Assembly (NCBI RefSeq): GCF_002797675.1
Contig: NZ_PGEX01000001.1
Coordinates: forward strand, 620,001-684,000
Direction: 5' to 3'
Length of the DNA stretch: 64,000 nucleotides
Origin: Hallerella succinigenes
GTDB lineage: Bacteria; Fibrobacterota; Fibrobacteria; Fibrobacterales; Fibrobacteraceae
Shown here: positions 27,138 to 35,739 of the stretch, piece after piece
How the letters are laid out: every line of letters starts with the position of its first letter
How positions within the stretch are numbered: the stretch's first letter is position 1
Made by a program: the position numbers and the translations under genes
The notes under the pieces: model-generated
Told to the model about the DNA's origin: nothing
Database searches by the model: none
What the model saw: only the letters and a program-made list of their open reading frames with translations

Positions 27138-28955
27138 ATGCCTTACAATTCCTTGGAAAGTGCGCTTTTAGATTTAGAAAAGCACGGGATGTTGTTGCGT
27201 ATTCGGGAAGAGGTTTCCCCGGATCTCGTAATGCCGAAAATGGCAGAAATCGCGACGCGAGAATCCTTGCCAGCTCTCCTTTTTGAACACGTAGAGAATT
27301 CCCCGTTCCGCGCTGCAGCCAATATTTTTGGAACGCAAGAACGCGCCCGCTTTCTTTTTCGAAAGACTCTGAAAAAAGCAAAAACCGCGATCGCTTTCCA
27401 CGGCGATCCGATGAAAATTCTCAAGAGCCCGAGCCTTTGGCCGTCGCTTCCAAGTATCGGAATTTCGGCTCTCCCGCTTCCGAGTCTGCGAGCGCCTGTC
27501 CTTGCCGAAGAAACCACACTTTCCAAGCTTCCGCAGATCCGGTTGCACCGGGACGACGGCGGCACTTTTTTAACGCTCCCGCAAGTCTTTTCACAGATGC
27601 CTGGCGAGCAAAACATGCTGAAGTCGAACCTCGGCATGTACCGCATCCAGACTTCGGGAAACGATTACGTCCAGGATGCGGAATGCGGTCTGCATTACCA
27701 GATTGAACGCAACATTGCACGGCACCACGAAGCGGCAATCGAACAGGGCGTTCCTTTAAAAGTGAGCATCTGGCTCGGCGGTCCTCCGTCGCACACGATT
27801 GCGGCGGTAATGCCCATGCCTCAGGACCTTTCGGAACTCCTCTTTGCCGGGCTTCTCGGCGGGCGCAGTTTCCGTTATACCGATTACGAAGGATGGAAAA
27901 TTTCAAGCGATGCGGACTTCTGCATTTTGGGAGAACTCGCTTTGACGCTCAAACCGGAAGGTCCCTTCGGCGATCATATCGGATACTATTCCGCAAAGCA
28001 TGACTTTCCCTATCTGAACGTCAAAAAAGTCTTTTGCAAAAAGAATGCAATCTATCCGTTCACGACTGTGGGCAGACCACCGCAGGAAGATTCGATTTTC
28101 GGAGAACTGATTGGTGAACTGGTCAAACCGATCGTGCCGCAGTCAGTGACGGGCATTTGCGAAATGAATTCCGTCGATGCGGCCGGCGTGCATTCCTTGC
28201 TCCTCGCCATCGGCATGGAACGTTACCTACCGTACAAGAAAGAACGCGAACCGATGGAACTTTTGAAAGAAGCAAACGCGCTTCTCGGTTTTAATCAGGT
28301 TTCGCTTTCCAAGTATGTCTTTATCGCCGCCCGTGAAGACTCTCCGCGTTTAAGCACCCGACACATCGTCGATTACTTTATTCACATTCTCGAACGTTTG
28401 CATTTGAATCAAGACATACATTTTCAAACCGAGACGACAATCGATACTCTTGATTATTCCGGCAGTACCTTGAATCACGGTTCCAAGGTAATCTTTGCGG
28501 TAGCAGGCTCTCCAATCCGTTCGCTCGGACGTTCTGCAGAAGATTTGGCGAACCTAAATTTACCGGACGGATTTTTGAATCCGCAGATTGCATTCCCGGG
28601 GGCGCTCGTCATCGAAGCTTCTCCATCTGCACAGATAGAAGTTCTTGCTTGCGCCCTTTCAAATTGGGACGCCCGTGAAAAGTTCCCGTTCGTGACCGTG
28701 ACCGAAGACGCTTCGTTTGCGGCCAAGAATACGGACAACTGGCTTTGGGTCACCTTTACCCGCAGCGATCCTGCGCGCGACATCTACGGTGCGAATTCCC
28801 ATTTTGAAAACAAGCATTGGACGTGTGAAGCGCCTCTTTGCATTGACGCGCGTATGAAGCCGCAAATGCAAGCCGTCGTAGAAGAAGATCCCCAAATCGA
28901 AGCCTTGGCGCGCGACATTTTGCACCGCGCCCAAAAGCAGCAATGCAGGCACTAG
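27138..28955 (+). CDS. UbiD-family decarboxylase, probably menaquinone pathway (MqnL-like)
   Basis: A 605-residue member of the prenylated-FMN UbiD decarboxylases. The N-terminal domain starts DLEKHGMLLRIREEV; further family features are NLGMYRIQ, HHEAAIEQGVPLKVSIWLGG, GPFGDHIGYYS (about 275-285) and TVGRPPQEDSIFGE (about 313-326). Near mqnC, the natural guess is decarboxylation of 1,4-dihydroxy-6-naphthoate in the futalosine pathway. A matching ubiX-like flavin prenyltransferase is not in this window. Confidence 0.85.
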   Translation: MPYNSLESALLDLEKHGMLLRIREEVSPDLVMPKMAEIATRESLPALLFEHVENSPFRAAANIFGTQERARFLFRKTLKKAKTAIAFHGDPMKILKSPSLWPSLPSIGISALPLPSLRAPVLAEETTLSKLPQIRLHRDDGGTFLTLPQVFSQMPGEQNMLKSNLGMYRIQTSGNDYVQDAECGLHYQIERNIARHHEAAIEQGVPLKVSIWLGGPPSHTIAAVMPMPQDLSELLFAGLLGGRSFRYTDYEGWKISSDADFCILGELALTLKPEGPFGDHIGYYSAKHDFPYLNVKKVFCKKNAIYPFTTVGRPPQEDSIFGELIGELVKPIVPQSVTGICEMNSVDAAGVHSLLLAIGMERYLPYKKEREPMELLKEANALLGFNQVSLSKYVFIAAREDSPRLSTRHIVDYFIHILERLHLNQDIHFQTETTIDTLDYSGSTLNHGSKVIFAVAGSPIRSLGRSAEDLANLNLPDGFLNPQIAFPGALVIEASPSAQIEVLACALSNWDAREKFPFVTVTEDASFAAKNTDNWLWVTFTRSDPARDIYGANSHFENKHWTCEAPLCIDARMKPQMQAVVEEDPQIEALARDILHRAQKQQCRH

Positions 28956-28971
28956 TCAAGCAAGGCGTCCC

Positions 28972-30615
28972 GTGAAAGCGTTTCCGCTGTTTAGCCACAT
29001 CCTCTTTTGCGCCACGTTCTGCTTGTTAGCGAATTTCGCTTCGCCCGCTTACGCTGGCCGTTGCGGAACCCCTCTGATTTGGCAGCAACAGCGCCCCGTT
29101 GCAGAAAACGCTTCTGCACGCAGCTCGTACAAGCCAATCACCAACTGTGACGCAAGCTCCTATTACGACACCACAGCGGTCCAAGAAAAAACGACTACGC
29201 ACTTTCGCATTTACTACGTGCTCGAAGGTCCCCATGCGACGAAAGAAGCCTTTATCGATACGCTCGCCGTAGACCTTGAAAAAGCCTGGGAATTTTACGT
29301 TTCAAAACTCCGCTACTTAAAGCCGATTGCCGCCGACACAACTTGGCATTACCAAAAGGCTTCACACGTAGAGCTTTTCCCAGTGGAAGTTTTGGATCTT
29401 TCCCTGGTGCGCAATAATGAATCTTTGTTCCAAGGTTATTGCGAAGGCTGCATGGGATTTGTTTTTGCGCCGGGCGAAAACGCTCAAGCAACCCAGATTT
29501 TTATCGACAACGATTTTTACTACCAGACTTCTTCAAGTGCGATTCTTCAAAGCGAATTCGACGCGAGCTGCACTTACCCCGAAGCCGACGTTCCACAGAG
29601 CAATTCCTTCAACGAAAAACTGTACCCTATGGAATTCGGCGACGGAATCCGCGTGACCGTTTTTCACGAATTCTATCACACGCTCCAGTTTGCCTATACG
29701 GAAGTCTTTGACTCTTACTGGTTCGAAGCTTCGGCGACAGCCTTCGAAGAAATCACCGTTCCGGACATCAACGATTATTGGAATTACCTGCCCACGCTTT
29801 TTTCGGCGAACAAAAAAAGTTTTTCCGATATCGAAGCGTACTCGATTGCCCTTTGGGGACTTTACAACGACAAGGAATTCGGCAGAGACTTCGACAAAAA
29901 AATCTGGGAACGTTTTAGCAAAAATTCCGACCGCTCCTTAGAGGACATCTTTGCCGAAGAATTGAACAGCCGCAAGCTCGATCCGGATTCCGCCTTTCAA
30001 GATTTTATTTCTCGCCTGTTCTTTTCAGGAGATCGTGCCTCATTCATCGATACAGCAGACTTCATTACAGGCGACGCCGCAGAATGGAATACTTCCCCGC
30101 AAATGCTTGCGGCGACGACAAAATCCGTGGAACTCGAATTCCCCGCCTTTGCCTATTACCGTCTCAAACTCGATTCGCTGCCCGACCTTTCGAATTTCCA
30201 AGGCAAGGCGAGCGTCGCCTTTTACGGCAAAAAGCAAAAGGCGCTTTTCGTTTCCCTGGATACCGCTTCCTTTACAAGCCTTGCCGCCGACATCAGTTCT
30301 GCAGAAAATGCCGTGCTGATCCTTTCCCACCTAAGGAATTCCTCTTCGACTGTACCCGCGCAAGATTCCTTGCCGATGCGCAGTTTCCCGAATCCGTGGA
30401 GAGGAGAATCCCCGCTCTGCTTTGCAGGACTTCCCGATTCGAAAAAATTTATCGAGATTCGCACTCGCTTGGGAAAATTGGTAAAGCGTTATCAATACAC
30501 GGCATCGACTTTCTGTTTGGACGCAGATGAAGTCAAAAACCGTTTAGCCCCGGGCCTCTATTACTTTAGAGCGGGAGCGCGCAGCAAGCTTCAGCCGTTT
30601 ATTGTAATGTACTGA
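28972..30615 (+). CDS. Secreted zinc-metalloprotease-like protein with sorting-type tail
   Basis: 547 residues from a GTG start. A signal peptide (about 1-29) is followed by a Cys-containing region and a metalloprotease-like core with HEFYH at 232-236, a clean HExxH zinc site, then WFEASATAFEE (about 255) in the position expected for the third ligand. The last 80 residues (FPNPWRGESPL... to LAPGLYYFRA...PFIVMY) look like a type IX secretion C-terminal sorting domain. Expected to act outside the cell; substrate unknown. It ends eight bases from the convergent ribD. Confidence 0.75.
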   Translation: MKAFPLFSHILFCATFCLLANFASPAYAGRCGTPLIWQQQRPVAENASARSSYKPITNCDASSYYDTTAVQEKTTTHFRIYYVLEGPHATKEAFIDTLAVDLEKAWEFYVSKLRYLKPIAADTTWHYQKASHVELFPVEVLDLSLVRNNESLFQGYCEGCMGFVFAPGENAQATQIFIDNDFYYQTSSSAILQSEFDASCTYPEADVPQSNSFNEKLYPMEFGDGIRVTVFHEFYHTLQFAYTEVFDSYWFEASATAFEEITVPDINDYWNYLPTLFSANKKSFSDIEAYSIALWGLYNDKEFGRDFDKKIWERFSKNSDRSLEDIFAEELNSRKLDPDSAFQDFISRLFFSGDRASFIDTADFITGDAAEWNTSPQMLAATTKSVELEFPAFAYYRLKLDSLPDLSNFQGKASVAFYGKKQKALFVSLDTASFTSLAADISSAENAVLILSHLRNSSSTVPAQDSLPMRSFPNPWRGESPLCFAGLPDSKKFIEIRTRLGKLVKRYQYTASTFCLDADEVKNRLAPGLYYFRAGARSKLQPFIVMY

Positions 30616-30623
30616 GTCAAACT

Positions 30624-31655
30624 TTACGGAATCGGATTCAAAGCAGTCCAAAGTGTATCTTCGCCAAGGTTTTCAATCTTTTGATATTTCGGTTCTTTTC
30701 CCGTTTTCCAGGAAAGACCTGTGCCGAGCGTTTTTGCGGAACGCAAAATATAAAAACGATTCCAAAGTCCAGAGTTTAAAATGCCCTGGGCAAGCGTCGC
30801 CCCGGTTTCGACTGCCAAGCGGTGAACGCCAAGACTTGCGAAGGTGTCGAGAACGCACTTCCAGTTTTCGGTAAAATCTTGGGACGGTAACAGATGCACT
30901 TCGGCAATCCCTTCCAAGTGCGGCTGCGGATTCCGGCTAAAGACGAGCGTCTTTTTTTGCGGATCGTCAAAGAGGGAAAGCGTCGACGGTAAAACCTGAG
31001 ACCCGCAGAAGACGGCGCGGCACGGGCTGTTTCCGGAGACACCACGCACCGTCAAATGCGGATTGTCCGCTAAAGCTGTTCCACCGCCGACGAGAATGAA
31101 TTCAGCCATTCTGCGCCATTTGGCGGTCCAGGCGTTCGCCATATCTGCGGTAATGCGGACCGGGCTGCGGTCTTCCCGTGCAATGAAACCGTCTGCGGAT
31201 TCCGCCATTTTGCATTCTACAAAGGGACTCTTGGTTTTCACAAAATAATCGTACGCTTCAAAGTAGCGGGAAAATTCCGGAGATGGTTCCACATATGTCG
31301 AAACGATTCCTGCTTCAGCAAGAATTTTTTCACTTTTCCCAAAGACCAAGGGATTCGGGTCTCGATGAGCGAAATAGACCCTTTCGATTCCTGCAGCGAT
31401 AATTGCACTGGTGCACGGAGGCGTTCTACCGTAGTGGCAGCACGGTTCTAGAGTCACGTAAAGAGTTGCACCTTTAGCGGCTTCACCCGCATCACGGAGA
31501 GCCATCACTTCGGCATGGGGACCGTGGACGACCTGGGTATGACCTTTCCCGACAATTCGGCCATCTTTGACGACAATCGCTCCGACTGCAGGATTGGGGT
31601 AAGAAACTCCGATTGCGAGCAGAGCCTCTTCAAAAGCTTGATTAATGAAATTCAT
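30624..31655 (-). CDS. ribD: Bifunctional riboflavin deaminase/reductase
   Basis: 343 residues. The N-terminal deaminase (1-145) has the zinc motifs HAE (47-49) and PCCHYGRTPPC (71-81). The C-terminal reductase (about 150-343) includes KMAESADGFIA and ADNPHLTVRG. It carries out the second and third steps of riboflavin synthesis. ATG at 31655 (MNFINQAFEEAL) is used; an in-frame extension of 17 codons lacks similarity and lies inside the upstream gene. It overlaps the PAS-protein gene by 14 bases. Confidence 0.94.
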   Translation of the reverse strand: MNFINQAFEEALLAIGVSYPNPAVGAIVVKDGRIVGKGHTQVVHGPHAEVMALRDAGEAAKGATLYVTLEPCCHYGRTPPCTSAIIAAGIERVYFAHRDPNPLVFGKSEKILAEAGIVSTYVEPSPEFSRYFEAYDYFVKTKSPFVECKMAESADGFIAREDRSPVRITADMANAWTAKWRRMAEFILVGGGTALADNPHLTVRGVSGNSPCRAVFCGSQVLPSTLSLFDDPQKKTLVFSRNPQPHLEGIAEVHLLPSQDFTENWKCVLDTFASLGVHRLAVETGATLAQGILNSGLWNRFYILRSAKTLGTGLSWKTGKEPKYQKIENLGEDTLWTALNPIP

Positions 31656-32514
31656 TATTTTGAATCCGTTGGCTGACACCGTATAAAGTATACTGTCCAA
31701 CATCATCTTTTTTAAGTGTACTACGCGTCAGCATTTCCACAATGGAGCCGTCGCGATTCTTCACATGGACCTTGTGAACCTGAGGTTCATCATTCATCCG
31801 ATCGCTATCCGCCAAAGCGGCAATGCGATGATTCAGCATTTCTCGGAAATAGCGGATATCTTCTTCGGGGAAAACTTCTTCATTCGAAAGGATCAGACCT
31901 GCGTCTCGATCATCCACTCCAAAACGTTCACGCGTAATGGGAGAAATCAAAACCAGCTGACGGGTCAAGCAATTCATTTCCCAAACAATGTTGAACGAGT
32001 TGTTCAAAAGGATTTCCATTTTATGGCGGGTTTCCACCAGATCCGCCGACAAGCGCATCTGTTCATTCACCGGAAAATAAGAGCAGCACAGCAAACGGTG
32101 AGAATTGTATTTGGTAAAGAAGCCGTAAACTTCATACCACTGCCACCCATAATTCACGTCGCGCAAACGAACGCGCAAGCTGTCAAAAGCGTTTTCAATC
32201 GGGTAGCCTTTTTTTTCCTTTTCACGGACTGCCGACAACGAAGTATGCAAAAGCTTCATATCGTCCGGATGGATCGTTTCGCGAATATCATGCTTGGCCA
32301 CTTCGTCACGCGGAATGCCCAGCACATTCAGCAAGGCATTCGAAGCGGAAAGCACTTTCAAAGACTTCATATCAATAATGGCAAGAAGGCTTTTTGTATT
32401 CAGATCTATGAGCTTAATCAATGCCACTCGATCTTTCAATCGGGCATTTTGCACAAATAACACGATCGTTGCGATCGTCATCGCAATCGTAAATACAACA
32501 ACCTCCATCATCAT
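31642..32514 (-). CDS. Membrane-anchored PAS-domain protein without output domain
   Basis: 290 residues: an N-terminal membrane helix (about 4-23), a first PAS domain (about 37-155, with LGIPRDEVAKHDIRETIHPDD), and a second PAS-like domain (about 165-285) ending in a PAC-like segment KVHVKNRDGSIVEMLTR. No kinase, GGDEF or HTH follows. Three consecutive ATG codons begin the gene; the third (32508) has the best distance from a GAGGA ribosome-binding site. The overlap with ribD is a hint that the sensor may relate to flavin or redox state, but this is speculative. Confidence 0.75.
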   Translation of the reverse strand: MMMEVVVFTIAMTIATIVLFVQNARLKDRVALIKLIDLNTKSLLAIIDMKSLKVLSASNALLNVLGIPRDEVAKHDIRETIHPDDMKLLHTSLSAVREKEKKGYPIENAFDSLRVRLRDVNYGWQWYEVYGFFTKYNSHRLLCCSYFPVNEQMRLSADLVETRHKMEILLNNSFNIVWEMNCLTRQLVLISPITRERFGVDDRDAGLILSNEEVFPEEDIRYFREMLNHRIAALADSDRMNDEPQVHKVHVKNRDGSIVEMLTRSTLKKDDVGQYTLYGVSQRIQNNEFH

Positions 32515-32552
32515 GTCCTCAATTTACATTATTTGACGTTAATTCAGAGAAA

Positions 32553-33320
32553 TTACTTCGTGTTTTCTCTAAATTTACTTTCTTTTTTTTGGCTTTGAAA
32601 ATCGATTTCCACCATTTTGGAATTCATATAGTCCGAATCACGGTGAATGCCGACGCCCGCGCCCCAATTTTTCAACTGGAAATGAAGCCCTATGCCCACT
32701 TTGGGCCCTGGGAAAGCCAGACTTCCTTCCAAAGCGAGCAGCCCCAATCCAAAGCGTTCTTGAAAGATCCAGAGCGGTTCTCTCTTTTGCCGCATCAAAA
32801 ATAATATTCCACTTTGGAAACTTTCCCCAGGCATCCAAAAGGCATGAGCGGTCAAAGATTTTTCAAACCCGTTCCCTGGATACGTCCCCCAAACGCCCCC
32901 GCCAAACTTTTGCACGCGAAAAGCGCATCCCACCCGAACAGTCCACTCCCACCAGGAAGCTTCTCCGGGAACGATCTGCACCGCGGCAGAGCCCCCCGCT
33001 CCCCAAGTCCAGTGCAAAGTGGAAAAAGAAAGGTCGAGCCCGAAGTTTTCACTGCGGTAAAGCGAATCCAAAAAGACGCTTTCAAAAGAGATTCCCGAAT
33101 AGTAACGCGCATTTCCCCATTCCGCAGCAAAGCCCAGAACCTGATAATCCACGCCTTCCATCGGTTCTGTCCAAAGAAGTCCCAGGCGAAAGACATCCGC
33201 GCGTTCCGCAGGATTTTTTCCGCCGTCAAAGAAACCCGGATTCCAAGGCTTGGGAACGCGGACTTCTGCATAAAGCATTCCCAACCCGAGCAAAAAGCAT
33301 AAAAAGATTTTTTGCATCAT
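32553..33320 (-). CDS. Exported beta-rich protein, possible outer-membrane barrel
   Basis: 255 residues with a signal peptide (about 1-18, ending MLYA) and many short alternating aromatic/glycine strands (LDLSFSTLHWTWGAGGSAAVQIV, GIGLHFQLKNWGAGVGIH). This suggests a small outer-membrane barrel. The Lys/Glu-rich last 15 residues would lie in the periplasm. No family recognised. It starts three bases after the lamin-tail gene and is probably cotranscribed with it. Confidence 0.65.
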   Translation of the reverse strand: MMQKIFLCFLLGLGMLYAEVRVPKPWNPGFFDGGKNPAERADVFRLGLLWTEPMEGVDYQVLGFAAEWGNARYYSGISFESVFLDSLYRSENFGLDLSFSTLHWTWGAGGSAAVQIVPGEASWWEWTVRVGCAFRVQKFGGGVWGTYPGNGFEKSLTAHAFWMPGESFQSGILFLMRQKREPLWIFQERFGLGLLALEGSLAFPGPKVGIGLHFQLKNWGAGVGIHRDSDYMNSKMVEIDFQSQKKESKFRENTK

Positions 33321-33323
33321 TCC

Positions 33324-34781
33324 TCACGGTCGAAGCACAAGCCCGATGCGCTTTTCAAAGGCGCCTTGGGATATGCGCAAAAAGTTCACCCCCAAAAATC
33401 CTTTTTGATGCAGCGGAATTTCTGACCAAGAGTTTCCCGAAGGATCTACAGAAAGCTTTGTGCTCCACAGCAAATCGCCCTTGCCCGAAATGAGTTCTAC
33501 AAGGACTTCCGATACTGCGGATTCCGAGCGCACGCGAAGCATGAGCGGTTTAGACGGATTCCGTTTGGAGAACAGGCGCGCATTCCATTCTACAGAAAAA
33601 GGCGGCGCTTTTGATTTTTCGGCGGACGTGGCAAGGCTTCCTGGAGTTTGAAATCCCGGGCTGTTTTCGGTGCGGCCGGTCGCGGCCGAAAATCCCTGTG
33701 GGCAGTGCGGCGAAATGCGCGCGTTCCTTCCCCAGATGACGGAATCTACAGGCGAAGATCCTTGGCAAAGAAAAAGCGTGTCCGCTGCATTTTTTAAGTA
33801 TCCGAAATTCACCGGTAAGATTTTGACGTCGTCGTTTCCGACAAAGGTGCGCATGAGAGCGGTGTCTTTCACAAGGACCGCGCTTTCGTGCTTTTGCAAA
33901 ACGGCACCCGTCAAAAAAGTTTTTTCGCTGCACAGGTTCATTAAAGAAAGGGAAAGTTCACGGGCGCCGGCGTTGTAAATTTCTATCCACTCCGGAGAAC
34001 CTTCTTCTGGGCAAGGGTGCACTTCTGTGATGCGGATCGGGAATGCTCCGGGTTTTGCAATCAACGTGTCCAAGGAGTCATTTGCAGGGATGTCATCAGG
34101 CGGAAGAAAAACCTGTATTTGCAAAGCGTCCGAAGAGATGTGCGTAGAGAATTCTTTGCGACTGCCCCGTGTGAGATCACCCTGCCAAGCATTTTCCGTA
34201 AGAGATGCCGTGCTACGAAACAGAGCCTTGACCCACGCCGAATCACAACCGGTGAGCGTCCAAAAGCCTTTCCAGCCCGATGCAGAAAAAAAGACCGTGT
34301 CGATTTCAATGCGACAGTCCTGAACATCTTCTTCGAGGTAAGCGTTTGGAAGTCCGGGGCTCGCTTCGGCAAAGGTCCAAGAGTCGAAAGAGCTGTCCGT
34401 TCGCACAAAAGATTTTCCGGGTTTGGGTTTAGGAAGCGCCGCAGAATCGTTACAGGCGCCACTCCACAGAGAATATTCCGAGGAGCGGGAATTGGGAAAG
34501 CCTTTCCCCAAAAGCGCTTCACAGGCCAGTTTTTTTGATGTCGGACAAAGGCTCGTGTCGCGAATCAGGAGCAAGCGTTTCGCAGGCTCTAAAACGGTTC
34601 CCTTCCAAATCAGTTTCTGTTCAAAATAAACGGAGAGCGTATCGTGCCACGGCGTTTGCGGCAGTCGAATTTCGACGAATTCACCACGGGAATCATCCAC
34701 GTCCTCAGGATCGGGAAGGATTTCCGCTAAATACGGACACGCTCCCAAGGCGGCAGCGCCAAGCCAGGTGAGCAAGTTCAT
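33324..34781 (-). CDS. Secreted lamin-tail-domain (LTD) protein
   Basis: 485 residues with a short signal peptide (NLLTWLGAAALGACPYLAEI). Two LTD-like stretches are visible: one directly after the signal (ILPDPEDVDDSRGEFVEIRLP) and a clearer one near residues 245-345 (ITEVHPCPEEGSPEWIEIYN...). The C-terminal 80 residues (RLFSKRNPSKPLMLRVRSE... to LRISQG) resemble a type IX sorting domain. Paired Cys residues suggest disulfides. Bacterial LTD proteins are usually surface adhesion or envelope proteins. A TAACTTTA element lies three bases upstream of the ATG. Confidence 0.78.
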   Translation of the reverse strand: MNLLTWLGAAALGACPYLAEILPDPEDVDDSRGEFVEIRLPQTPWHDTLSVYFEQKLIWKGTVLEPAKRLLLIRDTSLCPTSKKLACEALLGKGFPNSRSSEYSLWSGACNDSAALPKPKPGKSFVRTDSSFDSWTFAEASPGLPNAYLEEDVQDCRIEIDTVFFSASGWKGFWTLTGCDSAWVKALFRSTASLTENAWQGDLTRGSRKEFSTHISSDALQIQVFLPPDDIPANDSLDTLIAKPGAFPIRITEVHPCPEEGSPEWIEIYNAGARELSLSLMNLCSEKTFLTGAVLQKHESAVLVKDTALMRTFVGNDDVKILPVNFGYLKNAADTLFLCQGSSPVDSVIWGRNARISPHCPQGFSAATGRTENSPGFQTPGSLATSAEKSKAPPFSVEWNARLFSKRNPSKPLMLRVRSESAVSEVLVELISGKGDLLWSTKLSVDPSGNSWSEIPLHQKGFLGVNFLRISQGAFEKRIGLVLRP

Positions 34782-34805
34782 GAATAAAGTTAAACGCGGT
34801 TACGT

Positions 34806-35723
34806 CTATTGAATCGCGTATTCTCCAGGGAGGATATAGCGAAGCGGGTTGACGGCCTTCGAATTATACCAGACTTCATAATGCAAATGAGGTCCGGCAG
34901 AAAGACCGGTGTTACCCATATAACCGAGCAGCTGATAGCGCTTCACGAACTGTCCCTGCTTCACGGAGTTCAACTGCATGTGAGCGTACTTCGTCACATA
35001 GCCGTTTCCATGATCGAGAGCGACATAGTTGCCAAAGGATTCGCTGTAACGCGAAACGGTGACCACGCCATCTGCGGATGCGTAAATCGGAGTCCAACGG
35101 CTGTTCGCAATGTCTATGCCGTTGTGCATGCGCGAAACACCGGTAATCGGGTGAACTCGAGCGCCAAATGTCGAAGCATAACGGCCAGTCGTCGGGGAAA
35201 TCGAAGGAATATGCTGCCAATGCGCATATTGCTGTCCGACAAATCCAGCGACTTCCGTAAAGCTTCTTTCGTTTTCGTAAGCCTTGGAACGGAACTGTTC
35301 CGCCTTGGCACGCAAAGTCAAAGCCTGGTCGAGAATCGGATACGCAGACCTGCTCAGGCGGACTTCCGGGGCTTCCGGTCCGCCGATCGACATTTCTCGC
35401 GTAGAACGATCCGTCGGGTTCAGACCGAACTTGTAATGGAGGAGATCCTCATTTTCAAAACGGGATTCCATTTCGATATTCAACGAATCCAAACGCGCCT
35501 GTTCCTTGTCGAGCTTCTTGGACAAAGAGATTCGGCTACCGATGGCACGATCCTTGAGAAAATCATAAGTGAAGAGAACACTGCCCTGCAACACCAAGAG
35601 GGCGATTCCTGCGAACACTAGACCCTTTCCCACTCTAAGCACACGTTTAGAGAACTCCGGAAGGCGCAAAGCATGCGACTTGGAAGAGCCTTCGATGTGA
35701 AAGGAAAGTTTGAAAAATCTCAT
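34806..35723 (-). CDS. M23-family peptidoglycan endopeptidase
   Basis: 305 residues: a cytoplasmic start, one membrane helix (about 35-55), a coiled-coil (about 65-90) and a C-terminal LytM/M23 domain (about 180-300). Zinc-binding sites are HNGIDIA (H-x3-D) and HLHYEVW (H-x-H), with the conserved KYAHM between them. It would cleave peptide cross-links in the periplasm or control other wall hydrolases, like MepM relatives. Its TAAATTTG promoter element overlaps the stop of the gene upstream. Confidence 0.9.
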   Translation of the reverse strand: MRFFKLSFHIEGSSKSHALRLPEFSKRVLRVGKGLVFAGIALLVLQGSVLFTYDFLKDRAIGSRISLSKKLDKEQARLDSLNIEMESRFENEDLLHYKFGLNPTDRSTREMSIGGPEAPEVRLSRSAYPILDQALTLRAKAEQFRSKAYENERSFTEVAGFVGQQYAHWQHIPSISPTTGRYASTFGARVHPITGVSRMHNGIDIANSRWTPIYASADGVVTVSRYSESFGNYVALDHGNGYVTKYAHMQLNSVKQGQFVKRYQLLGYMGNTGLSAGPHLHYEVWYNSKAVNPLRYILPGEYAIQ

Positions 35724-35731
35724 GATAAACG

Positions 35732-35739
35732 CAAATTTA
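35732..35739 (-). promoter_or_regulatory. Promoter -7 element of the M23 peptidase gene
   Basis: Minus-strand TAAATTTG lies eight bases before the ATG and includes the stop codon of the upstream co-directional gene. Transcription would start at or very near the start codon. Confidence 0.45.
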
